From Desulfotalea sp. (GTDB taxonomy: Bacteria; Desulfobacterota; Desulfobulbia; Desulfobulbales; Desulfocapsaceae), in NCBI GenBank assembly GCA_002733995.1, contig NVXR01000033.1, positions 111,249-175,248 of the forward strand: a DNA stretch of 64,000 nt, given 5' to 3'. A program made the translations under genes and the position numbers. This document shows, in pieces, positions 54,328-62,665 of this stretch (the stretch's first letter is position 1; each line of letters begins with the position of its first letter). Below the pieces are notes generated by a model that saw only the letters and a program-made list of their open reading frames with translations, was not told where the DNA came from and did not search any database.

Positions 54328-56799
54328 ATGGTTGAAATAAAAGAAAAAGTATATGGCATCGTTGAGCGTGTAACGTATCACAATCCAGAGAATGGCTGGT
54401 CCGTGTTACGGGTTTCACCCTTTAACAGTCCCGCAACACTCGAGACCGTCACTGTCCATCAGACCAAAGTCTTTGCCGGGGCGACCATGGAATTTTTTGG
54501 TGCATGGACGCACCATTCTCAGTTCGGCAGACAGTTTAAGGCCGACCGGGCCATTGAGAAAAAGCCGGCGACCAGTGCCGCTCTTGAAAAATATTTGGGC
54601 TCAGGGCTCATCAAAGGGGTGGGGCCGAAGACAGCAAAGAAGATAGTTTGTCACTTTAAAGAAAATACCCTGGAAGTCTTCGAGACTGATATCGGACGCT
54701 TGACTGAGGTTGAGGGCATCGCCAAGAAAAAACTAATCTTGATCGAAGACGCCTGGCGGGAACACCGCGCTATTCGTGAGGTGATGATGTTCTTGCAGGG
54801 GCATGGGATTTCAACCTTATTTGCCGTGCGCATCTATAAACAATACGGTGAAGAAGCCATTGAGAAGGTTATTGCAGATCCGTATCGGCTGGCCAGTGAT
54901 TTTTATGGTATTGGTTTTTTCTCAGCCGATAAAGTCGCATTGTCCATAGGCCTTGCCGAAGATAGTGATCAACGCATCGTAGCCGCTGTGAGACATGTCT
55001 TAGCCGCCGCAAGAGACGAGGGACATTGTTTTTTGACCTATGAACAGATAGAGAGTAGAGGTGGAAAGATATTGAGCCTTGAGCTTGCTGAGCGCCTGCA
55101 ACCTCTCCTTGCCCAGATGGAGTCGGATAATCAGTTGAAACTACGGGTTCTTGAGGGTGACGGTGTGGTGACGAACTGTTACTACTCCAAAACATTGTAT
55201 TTCGATGAAGCCTATGTGGCCAAGACGTTACGGCAAATGATCAGTTCGCCAGATCGACAACTCCTCGATGGTGTCGACCGATGGTTGGTCGACTATTGTA
55301 GTGGACAGGAAATTCGTCTTAGCCAGGAACAGATGAGGGCTGTAAAAACGGCCGTAGGTGCAAATTTTTCTGTGCTTACCGGTGGGCCGGGATGTGGAAA
55401 AACAACCACCACCCTTGTGATAGTAAGGCTCCTCGAATTCCTAGGGGCCCATGTCGTCCTCGCGGCTCCCACGGGTCGTGCCGCCCAGCGTATGAGTGAG
55501 GTGATCGGTCGGGAGGCGAAAACGCTGCACCGTTTGTTGGAATGGCAACGGGGTGGCTTTTTGAGAAACGAGGAACAACCTCTCAGGGTAGATTTTTTGA
55601 TTGTTGATGAGTGTTCAATGCTCGATATATCGCTGACCGCGTCACTTTTAAAAGCGATTCCGCCCAATTGTCAGCTGCTTTTTATTGGAGACCCTGATCA
55701 ACTTCCATCGGTTGGTGCGGGAAATGTGCTACAGGATATAATCGCGTCTGGTGTTACCTCCGTGTCGCAGTTGTCCGAGATATTTCGCCAGGCTAAAGAG
55801 TCTAAGATAATTAAATACGCCCATGATATAAATAGGGGCATAACGCCTCGGATAGAATCGCCCTTTAAGAACCCGAATCTTTGGCAGGAAAAAGAAGATT
55901 GTCTGTTTTTTGATTCGGATGAGGCAACCCAAGAGCAGCTCAAATTCATTTCTCGGGTGAAAAACCTTAAAGGCTTTGATCTTCAAGGGCGGGAGGATAT
56001 GACTTCTGCTGAAGAACCACTTTTGTTTGGTACAGCAGAGCCTATTATTTCTTCCTACGAGCAATCTTTTGTCGTGCCGCAAAAATTCCAACATGTTGAT
56101 CTCTTGCAAGTGGCAAATGCTGAAACAGAAATCAATGAACTAAAAGCTGTGGTGAAGAAAATTCATCCATGGTCAACCCTGCATTTCGGTCTTGCCGCTG
56201 TTGACTCTGTGGTACGTCTCTATACCGAGTGGATTCCCAAATACTATGGCGCCGCTGTTGAGATTCAGATTCTCTCCCCGATGACCCGTGGAAGCCTGGG
56301 TACTGTGAACCTGAATAAGGTCATTCAGCAGGCCGTTAATCCTGAACAAGGTGGAAAAGCGCAGGTCGTGATCGGCGAGCGTATTCTTCGTGAGGGGGAC
56401 CGGGTTATCCACAGGAGAAATAATTATGATCTCAATGTTTTTAACGGTGATATTGGTAAGATTGCCAGCATAGATACCGTTGATCTTGGCTGTGTGGTGA
56501 GGTTTGCTCCGGATAACCGGGAAGTAATCTATAAAAGAGATGACATGTTAGAGCTGGATCTTGCCTATGCCATCACTATCCACAAATCCCAAGGCAGTGA
56601 GTTTGAGGCTGTGATCATTCCATTACTCACTCAGCATTTTAAGATGTTATTTCGCAATCTTATCTATACAGGGCTCACTAGAGCAAGAAAACTAGCGGTG
56701 GGTGTTGGGACAAGAAAGGCCTTGGCCATGGCGGTCAGGCAGGAAGATAGTTGTAAACGTCAGACAGCTTTACAGCAGCTCCTCGTCCGTGGTATGTAA
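54328..56799 (+). CDS. recD2: RecD2-type ATP-dependent DNA helicase with an insertion
   Basis: 823 aa superfamily-1 5'-3' helicase of the RecD2 (RecD-like, no RecBC partner) type. An N-terminal OB-like region and helix-hairpin-helix segment (GVGPKTAKKIV near 100) precede the helicase. Walker A is GGPGCGKTTT (about 352), motif II VDECSMLD (about 427), motif III GDPDQLPSVGAGN, motif V/VI AITIHKSQGSEF and YTGLTRAR. Compared with the usual length of about 740 aa it has an extra segment of about 90 residues (about 532-625) between motif III and the conserved LSPMTRG. Start: ATG at 54328 preferred over the TTG three codons upstream. Role in DNA repair is inferred from the family. Confidence 0.9.
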   Translation: MVEIKEKVYGIVERVTYHNPENGWSVLRVSPFNSPATLETVTVHQTKVFAGATMEFFGAWTHHSQFGRQFKADRAIEKKPATSAALEKYLGSGLIKGVGPKTAKKIVCHFKENTLEVFETDIGRLTEVEGIAKKKLILIEDAWREHRAIREVMMFLQGHGISTLFAVRIYKQYGEEAIEKVIADPYRLASDFYGIGFFSADKVALSIGLAEDSDQRIVAAVRHVLAAARDEGHCFLTYEQIESRGGKILSLELAERLQPLLAQMESDNQLKLRVLEGDGVVTNCYYSKTLYFDEAYVAKTLRQMISSPDRQLLDGVDRWLVDYCSGQEIRLSQEQMRAVKTAVGANFSVLTGGPGCGKTTTTLVIVRLLEFLGAHVVLAAPTGRAAQRMSEVIGREAKTLHRLLEWQRGGFLRNEEQPLRVDFLIVDECSMLDISLTASLLKAIPPNCQLLFIGDPDQLPSVGAGNVLQDIIASGVTSVSQLSEIFRQAKESKIIKYAHDINRGITPRIESPFKNPNLWQEKEDCLFFDSDEATQEQLKFISRVKNLKGFDLQGREDMTSAEEPLLFGTAEPIISSYEQSFVVPQKFQHVDLLQVANAETEINELKAVVKKIHPWSTLHFGLAAVDSVVRLYTEWIPKYYGAAVEIQILSPMTRGSLGTVNLNKVIQQAVNPEQGGKAQVVIGERILREGDRVIHRRNNYDLNVFNGDIGKIASIDTVDLGCVVRFAPDNREVIYKRDDMLELDLAYAITIHKSQGSEFEAVIIPLLTQHFKMLFRNLIYTGLTRARKLAVGVGTRKALAMAVRQEDSCKRQTALQQLLVRGM

Positions 56800-56862
56800 A
56801 ATACCGTAATGTCGCGGATGGATTTAAAATGAGCTTTTTTGATAATATATGAGAGAGAAAAT

Positions 56863-58737
56863 ATGGAGAGTGTGAGTAAGTTTAAAACTATTTTTCGAGG
56901 GGTATCGCTTGCTCTCATTTTTATCGCTCTGTATCATTTTTTGGTAATGAGTCTTGCCGTCGTTGATTTGCAGGTAATTACAGACAACCGGACAAAGTTT
57001 AAAATTTATTATAGTGATTCCAGCGGCAATTGGTCCGAGGAGCGGATGGTGGAAGTCATGGTGAAACCAGGGCAAACACATTATTCAATGCGCCTGGGGA
57101 ACCTGAAAGAAATTCAACAAATACGTATTGATACCTCTGAAAAACAGGCAAACGTGCAGGTGCGGTCTCTGGTAATATCCCAGCCCGGTTTTGCGCCTGT
57201 GCGTATTGATTCACCGGAGCAGTTTGGCCAAATTGTGGTGGGTGATGGGGTGGAGGATTTCTCCTATACTGCGAACGGTTTTCGGGTAAAACCTTCATCC
57301 AATGACCCCAAAGTGTTCTACCGTTTACCAAGCCTACAGCCAGTAGATATTGTCGTGGAACAGTTTTTTCGAATTATCGCACTTGTACTTTTTGCCTTTG
57401 CCCTTGTGCTGGCCTCAAAAACGATGTGTAACGACTTACGTTTTGTGATACCCGCAGGGCTGGTTGTTTTGAGCCTTATCTTCGTTATGGCTAGCCTGAG
57501 TGACTACAATCAGCATCCCGACGAGGGCGTACATGTGAGCGCGGCTAAGTATTATGTCGAGCATAATTTGCCTCCTGAAATTTTCGACCCATCAGTCGCT
57601 CAGACCTACAGTGTTTATGGGGTGTCGAGGCTGAATTCTGGGGAGATTTCATATTTTTTCGCAGGTAAATTTGCAAAACTTCTTGAACCATTACAGTTGC
57701 CTGAATACCGAGTGTTCCGTTATTTTAATGTGTCGCTATTTGCCTTTCTCTTGCTCTTTGCGGCGTACAAAAAACCGTTTCGTATTCTTTTTCTGCCGTT
57801 GCTGTTGTCTCCCCAGATCTGGTATATTTTTAGTTATTTCAACTCAGAGGGGTTTGCAATGGTGGTGATCCTGCTCATTGCCTATCAAATGGTGTTGCCT
57901 GAGTCCACTTGGAATAGATACCTGTCAACGGATGGATCTTGTTATTCATGGTGGAAACTCTGCTTGATAGCAGTTCTTCTGGGGGTGTTGTTGTTACTGA
58001 AGCCAAACTTTTACTTCTTTGGCGTTTACATCTTTATTTATTTTATCTGGAGACTGGTATACAGGAAAACTGAATGCAGTACAGCAACCATCCTTCGAGT
58101 TGTTTTGCTTGCCGTCGCTGGTCTCTCGATTTTCGTCGGAATTCGAGTGTACGATAGTTCTATTAATGATTTCCAAAAGAGTGAAAGAATCCTTGAGGCC
58201 CGGGAAGCCTATGCGGCCGAAATGTTTAAACCGAGTACACCTCTCGATAAAAAATTCTTCTATTTGCAAATGAAAGAGAGGGGCGTCTCTTTTGAGACGA
58301 TTTTACATGATTATCGCTGGGGGGAGAAAATCTTTCGTACCTCCTTCGGGGAGTATGGGTATACCTCGGTTGCGGCGTCTTACGGATATTATGACTTTGT
58401 CCGCACTTTTGTTGTGATTGTGTTTCTGGTTATCTCGTTTTTTAGCATCAAAAATGGTGGATGGGAGGGCTTGTCTCTCTTGTTTGTTACGCTGGTAACT
58501 GCACTTTTATTAGTAATAGCCTCATTTTATCAGGCGTGGGCTGTGGACTTTCAGGCCCAGGGGAGGTACCTCCTTCCCATTGTAGGTATGCTGTCAATGT
58601 TTGCTTACCATATGAAGGAGAAATTGGAGAATCTGCCCTGTGTCTTTGTGTTGGGGGGCATGTTTATGCTATCTCTGTACAGTTTTATCTTTGTGGCTCT
58701 GGCTGGGATCCAAAAGAGCAACGTTGTCCTCGGCTAA
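56863..58737 (+). CDS. Integral membrane protein, probable GT-C glycosyltransferase-like
   Basis: 624 aa. One N-terminal transmembrane segment (about 13-32), a soluble domain of about 130 residues, then about ten transmembrane helices. After the third hydrophobic stretch comes the acidic motif NQHPDEGVHV, comparable with the catalytic D-E loop of GT-C family glycosyltransferases, so a membrane sugar transfer role is plausible. Not assigned to a named family. The frame is open to TTG 56839; the ATG at 56863 has GAGAGAGAAAAT before it. No polysaccharide genes surround it. Confidence 0.6.
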   Translation: MESVSKFKTIFRGVSLALIFIALYHFLVMSLAVVDLQVITDNRTKFKIYYSDSSGNWSEERMVEVMVKPGQTHYSMRLGNLKEIQQIRIDTSEKQANVQVRSLVISQPGFAPVRIDSPEQFGQIVVGDGVEDFSYTANGFRVKPSSNDPKVFYRLPSLQPVDIVVEQFFRIIALVLFAFALVLASKTMCNDLRFVIPAGLVVLSLIFVMASLSDYNQHPDEGVHVSAAKYYVEHNLPPEIFDPSVAQTYSVYGVSRLNSGEISYFFAGKFAKLLEPLQLPEYRVFRYFNVSLFAFLLLFAAYKKPFRILFLPLLLSPQIWYIFSYFNSEGFAMVVILLIAYQMVLPESTWNRYLSTDGSCYSWWKLCLIAVLLGVLLLLKPNFYFFGVYIFIYFIWRLVYRKTECSTATILRVVLLAVAGLSIFVGIRVYDSSINDFQKSERILEAREAYAAEMFKPSTPLDKKFFYLQMKERGVSFETILHDYRWGEKIFRTSFGEYGYTSVAASYGYYDFVRTFVVIVFLVISFFSIKNGGWEGLSLLFVTLVTALLLVIASFYQAWAVDFQAQGRYLLPIVGMLSMFAYHMKEKLENLPCVFVLGGMFMLSLYSFIFVALAGIQKSNVVLG

Positions 58738-58754
58738 TCTCTGTCGGCCGTATT

Positions 58755-58784
58755 TCACCTGAGGAATATATTGTTTACAGGTGA
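58755..58784. terminator. Hairpin between convergent genes
   Basis: TCACCTG/CAGGTGA with a 16-base loop, 17 bp past the stop of the membrane protein gene. A weak bidirectional terminator candidate. Confidence 0.35.
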
Positions 58785-58911
58785 TCGATTGAGGACATAG
58801 AGGGCTCTTCTCTGTTTATCCGCGGTGAATCCCGATGGCGGGCTTGCTTCAGTGGCTTGTGGAAATTGTTTTTCCTATGGCTGCTGCTGAATGGTTGAGG
58901 GGGTCGGGATC

Positions 58912-60111
58912 TTAGATACGAATATTACCCCTTTGCAGGACATGTGCCGAGATGAGGCCCACCGCAAAGCCCCAGGAAAGGTTGGAGCAGAGGGTAATAG
59001 AGAGGATGAGAACGACCACGAACATTTCACTACGCATTTTCATGTCAAGGATTGTGAGGCCGAGTTGACCTCCGGCAAAGATCAGAAGGACCCCGAGGAT
59101 TGAAAGGGGTAAGAGTTGCACGAGAGAGAGCGCTTGCTGACCAAGAAAGAGGGCGGATATGAGAAAAATCATTCCAATTATGATGTTTGATCCTCCCGTG
59201 CGTGCGCCAAATTTATAGTGGGCTGCAAGTCCTCCTGCACCGTGACACAAAGGAATTCCCCCTAAAAGAAAACAGACTCCGTTGGCAAACGCCATACTGA
59301 GCGTCGTTGTTTTGTATGTTACTTTGTGCGATTTTTCCGCAAAATATTCCCTGGAAAGATCGGCGTTTGCAATGATTGCATTGCCAATGGTCATGGGGAG
59401 TTGTGGCAGGACCAAAACAAAAAAGGCGATGACTAGATCCGCTTGTGTTGGCATACCCAAAGGCAGAAGCTCTGGTAGATGGAAGCCAAAGCTGAGGTCT
59501 GTGATTGTACCGCTTTTGCTGAAAACGAGACCAATAATGGAACCGACTGCAATGAGTACCAGAGCGGCGGGGTATTTCTTGTTATGCATTAGGCCGAGTA
59601 TGATGAGGGCGCCTAGGATACCAAAGCATATTCCCACAGGAACAGGGCCAAAGTTGCTTATGTTGAGGAAGGGTTCTGCTGATCCTGCTGCAAGTTGTTG
59701 GGATGACTGGCCGGTGATGAGGCGTATACCCTGCATCATAAGGAGGGTGCCGGTTGAGAGTTGTATGCCTCTGATGACTGATTTGGGGATAATCTTGCCG
59801 ATGAGGTCGATGCTACCGGAGATGCCGATGACAAAAAGCAACAGGCAGATGAGGGCAGCTGAGCCACTGATCTGCGATGCCGATACCCCCGTCGCAATTG
59901 CATAGCTGCTAATGGCCTTCATGGGCTGCACAGGAACAGGTACGCCAAAATAGAGACCTGCACAGATGTAGAATAGACCAATGGTGAAAAAGATTCCGGT
60001 GACGGACACTCCGTTCACCATTATCATTCCTATGCTAAGTGGGAGGAGGGTTCCTAGGTCTCCAAGAGACCCGGAAAACTCCATGCGGTTGAATTTATAT
60101 GGTATTGTCAT
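58912..60111 (-). CDS. Putative sulfate/molybdate transporter (MOT1 family)
   Basis: 399 aa, about eleven transmembrane segments. Resembles the MOT1/SulP-related family: RMEFSGSLGDLGTLLPLS near the N terminus, VPVPVQPMKAISSYAIA, and LPQLPMTIGNAIIA, the latter two being the two proline-rich signature regions. Likely imports sulfate or molybdate; specificity cannot be told. A sulfate reducer would need both. The ATG at 60111 was chosen; a GTG four codons upstream is in frame. It stands alone. Confidence 0.8.
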   Translation of the reverse strand: MTIPYKFNRMEFSGSLGDLGTLLPLSIGMIMVNGVSVTGIFFTIGLFYICAGLYFGVPVPVQPMKAISSYAIATGVSASQISGSAALICLLLFVIGISGSIDLIGKIIPKSVIRGIQLSTGTLLMMQGIRLITGQSSQQLAAGSAEPFLNISNFGPVPVGICFGILGALIILGLMHNKKYPAALVLIAVGSIIGLVFSKSGTITDLSFGFHLPELLPLGMPTQADLVIAFFVLVLPQLPMTIGNAIIANADLSREYFAEKSHKVTYKTTTLSMAFANGVCFLLGGIPLCHGAGGLAAHYKFGARTGGSNIIIGMIFLISALFLGQQALSLVQLLPLSILGVLLIFAGGQLGLTILDMKMRSEMFVVVLILSITLCSNLSWGFAVGLISAHVLQRGNIRI

Positions 60112-60337
60112 AGCTTTTTCCACGGTTTAGTCTGGGGTATTCAGGGGCAAATCCTTTTTGCCTGTTAAAAAACAGTACCCTAAATACCTATCAAGAAAAA
60201 GGGAAGAAATTGTATTGTAGAGCTTTATATATACTTTTCGTTATTGGAGTTTGAGGTGGCCGGTCTTGTAACAACATCTGCAGGACGTATTGACATGGGG
60301 CCCCAGTTGATCATGAAGATTTTATTTGGAGAAGTGT

Positions 60338-60733
60338 ATGTATATATGTGTTGATTTTGACGGAACCCTGGTTGATCATAGGTATCCTGAGATTGGAGAG
60401 CCTGTCCCCGGGGCCATGGGCTGGTTGAAGAAGCTCCAGAGGTACGGTGCTAAAATAATTCTGTTTACCATGCGCGGCGATGATCCTGAGAGGCGAAATG
60501 TATTACAGGAAGCCGTTGTGTATTTGCAGAAAAATGGTGTGGAACTTTATGGAATAAACAGAAACCCTGATCAGGATTCATGGACGAATAGTCCGAAGGC
60601 GTACGGAGAGGTGTACGTAGATGATTCCGCTTTTGGTTGTCCTCTTATCGATGTGAAGGGATTTAGTCGCCCCTGTGTTGATTGGAAAAAAGTGGGCCCC
60701 CATCTAGAGCATATGTGTCTGAGTCGGAGATAG
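60338..60733 (+). CDS. Small HAD-like hydrolase
   Basis: 131 aa. HAD motif I FDGTLVDH (VDFDGTL at about residues 5-11) and motif II TMRGDD; a C-terminal acidic DDSAFGCPLI is the probable motif IV. Such small HAD proteins act on unknown phosphate substrates. The ATG at 60338 follows GGAG by 8 bp; a TTG four codons upstream is in frame. Its last 71 bp overlap the 3' end of the convergent hybrid kinase gene; the C-terminal VDWKKVGPHL is family-like, so this reading frame is real there. Confidence 0.8.
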   Translation: MYICVDFDGTLVDHRYPEIGEPVPGAMGWLKKLQRYGAKIILFTMRGDDPERRNVLQEAVVYLQKNGVELYGINRNPDQDSWTNSPKAYGEVYVDDSAFGCPLIDVKGFSRPCVDWKKVGPHLEHMCLSRR

Positions 60734-62405
60734 TTGTCTGCGGACCTGGGTTTTGTAGTTGTGAAATATGCATTTCAAGAGTTGTTATGAGCTCTTTTAC
60801 AAGTGTGTAGTTCTGTGCTTTTACACTGGTTGAAAGATCTGTAATAAGTGTCGCTAGGCGTCGGAATCCAAACATGCCGCAAACCCCTGTCAGGGCGTGG
60901 CAAGTGCTGTAAATAAGAGAGTACTCCTGGTTTGTTAGGGCCTTTTGTATAACATGTAAGTCCGCTGTTATTGTTTTGAAAATCTGAGGTTGTAGTTCTG
61001 TGAGATTTTCAGGAATATCACTTTTTGTCTTGTTTTCCAGGCAGAAGCCGATAGCTTTGTTACCCATATTCTGTGGAGATGGGGCGAGTGCCCCCTTGTT
61101 GGTGTGCTTGACTAAGGCATGGATAAGCTCACGTTTTAAAAAAGGTTTAGTGAGCACGCCGTCAAAACCAAGTTGCAAAAATCTGTTTTTTTGTTCATGG
61201 AAGGCGTGGGCCGTGACGGCAAGGATAATTGCAGGGGCCTCTGAGCCTTTTTCCTTTTTTCGAATGGTGTCAGTTACTGTAATACCATCCATTCCAGACA
61301 TGCAGATATCCATCAGTATCAGATCAAAAGTTGCATCTTCTAGTTGTTGTAATGCCTCTTGCCCGTTATTTGCCGTACAGATGTCCACCGGGTATCCCTT
61401 GAGATAGACCTTAAGGACCTCAATGTTTTCTTTAATATCATCCACCGCAAGGATTCTTAACTGCGGGAAATGCTCTGGTAAAATGAGCTTGGTGTTGAAG
61501 TATATTTTTTGTCTTTCAGAGGTTGTAACCTGTGGCAGCGGGAGGCAGAATGTGAACGTAGAGCCTCGACCCAGCCGGGAAGAAACTGTGAGGTTGCCCC
61601 CCATTGTTTTCGTTAATTTCTGGCTGATTGCAAGTCCTAAACCCGCACCCCCGTGCTGCTGGGAGACTGCATTGTTGGCCTGGGTGAAGCGATTAAAAAT
61701 TACTTTTTGCTGATCTTTGGAGATGCCGCTGCCGGTGTCCTGGACGTTGAATGCGAGGGTTTCGTTCTGCTGATCCTTTTCTGCAATAGTGAGTGTTATG
61801 GTGCCCGCTTGAGTAAATTTAACTGCGTTATTCAGCAGATTAAGCAGAATCTGAAAGATTTTTAACGGATCGCCCTCGCGCTCCATGATGAGAAGAGGGT
61901 CGTGTAAAACGACAAATTCGAGCCGTTTGGGTTGGCAGAGGGGCTGGGCGGCTGCCTCAATCTGGCTGATGATTTCTTGTAGACTGAATGGCACCGGTTC
62001 AAAGAGGATTTTCCCCGCTTCAATCTTGGAGAACTCAAGTATATTATTGAGGATCTCCATCAACTGCTTCCCGGTGACTCTGAGGCTCTTGATGTATTGC
62101 TGCTGTGGGGCGGTAAGGGGTGTCTCTGCCAGAAGATGTGCTATGCCGAGTATGATGTTGAGGGGGGTTCTAATCTCGTGGCTCATATTTGTTAGGACGT
62201 CTGTTCTCGAAAGATTGTCCAAACGTTTTTGTTCATGGAGAAAACGGAGTTTGTCGTTGGCCTCCTGTAGGAGTGCTGCGTTTGCTGTGGTTTGCTTTTG
62301 CAAAGAGTGGATCTGTTTTGTCGCAGCTTCGAGGTCTTGGTGCGCCTGCTCACACTCTTTTTTGAGCAGGTCGATTTTGTTTTGCATTTTCATTGAGTCG
62401 TTCAA
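60663..62405 (-). CDS. Cytoplasmic hybrid sensor histidine kinase with receiver and HPt domains
   Basis: 580 aa, no transmembrane segment. In order: a coiled coil (about 1-65), HisKA with H76 in MSHEIRTPLN, HATPase (about 185-300, NLLNNAVKFT, DTGSGIS, GGAGLGLAIS), receiver (about 318-440, phosphoacceptor aspartate near 365 in LILMDICMSGMDG, lysine in LTKPFL), then an HPt domain (about 480-570) with H503 in CHALTGVCG. A complete phosphorelay in one protein, lacking only the output regulator, which is not nearby. The C terminus after the HPt overlaps the HAD gene and is poorly conserved. The sensory input is unknown; the coiled coil suggests a partner protein. Confidence 0.88.
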   Translation of the reverse strand: MNDSMKMQNKIDLLKKECEQAHQDLEAATKQIHSLQKQTTANAALLQEANDKLRFLHEQKRLDNLSRTDVLTNMSHEIRTPLNIILGIAHLLAETPLTAPQQQYIKSLRVTGKQLMEILNNILEFSKIEAGKILFEPVPFSLQEIISQIEAAAQPLCQPKRLEFVVLHDPLLIMEREGDPLKIFQILLNLLNNAVKFTQAGTITLTIAEKDQQNETLAFNVQDTGSGISKDQQKVIFNRFTQANNAVSQQHGGAGLGLAISQKLTKTMGGNLTVSSRLGRGSTFTFCLPLPQVTTSERQKIYFNTKLILPEHFPQLRILAVDDIKENIEVLKVYLKGYPVDICTANNGQEALQQLEDATFDLILMDICMSGMDGITVTDTIRKKEKGSEAPAIILAVTAHAFHEQKNRFLQLGFDGVLTKPFLKRELIHALVKHTNKGALAPSPQNMGNKAIGFCLENKTKSDIPENLTELQPQIFKTITADLHVIQKALTNQEYSLIYSTCHALTGVCGMFGFRRLATLITDLSTSVKAQNYTLVKELITTLEMHISQLQNPGPQTTISDSDTYALDGGPLFSNQHRGD

Positions 62406-62533
62406 AATACCGCTCCGTTACGTCTTGTAACACAAGAAATCGTCTATCCCGTCTCTTTATAGTATAAACAATTTTCCCCCAAAAGACTCTAAGAAGAACA
62501 AATTCATGGAGAAATTTTCGGGGAATAATGCTA

Positions 62534-62548
62534 TTATGCGTAGCATAA
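62534..62548. promoter_or_regulatory. Inverted repeat upstream of purL
   Basis: TTATGC-GTA-GCATAA, about 118 bp before the purL start, in the 260-bp divergent gap between the kinase gene and purL. Could be an operator; no link to PurR is shown by the sequence. Confidence 0.3.
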
Positions 62549-62665
62549 GTTAGTAGCTTTAATCACACTGTAGCAAAAAAATATACCAGTCCGGAATGTT
62601 CACCGCTTGCATGCACAACAGTCCAATGTTTGTTTTTAATGCGTTTAAATATAAAGGAAAATATC

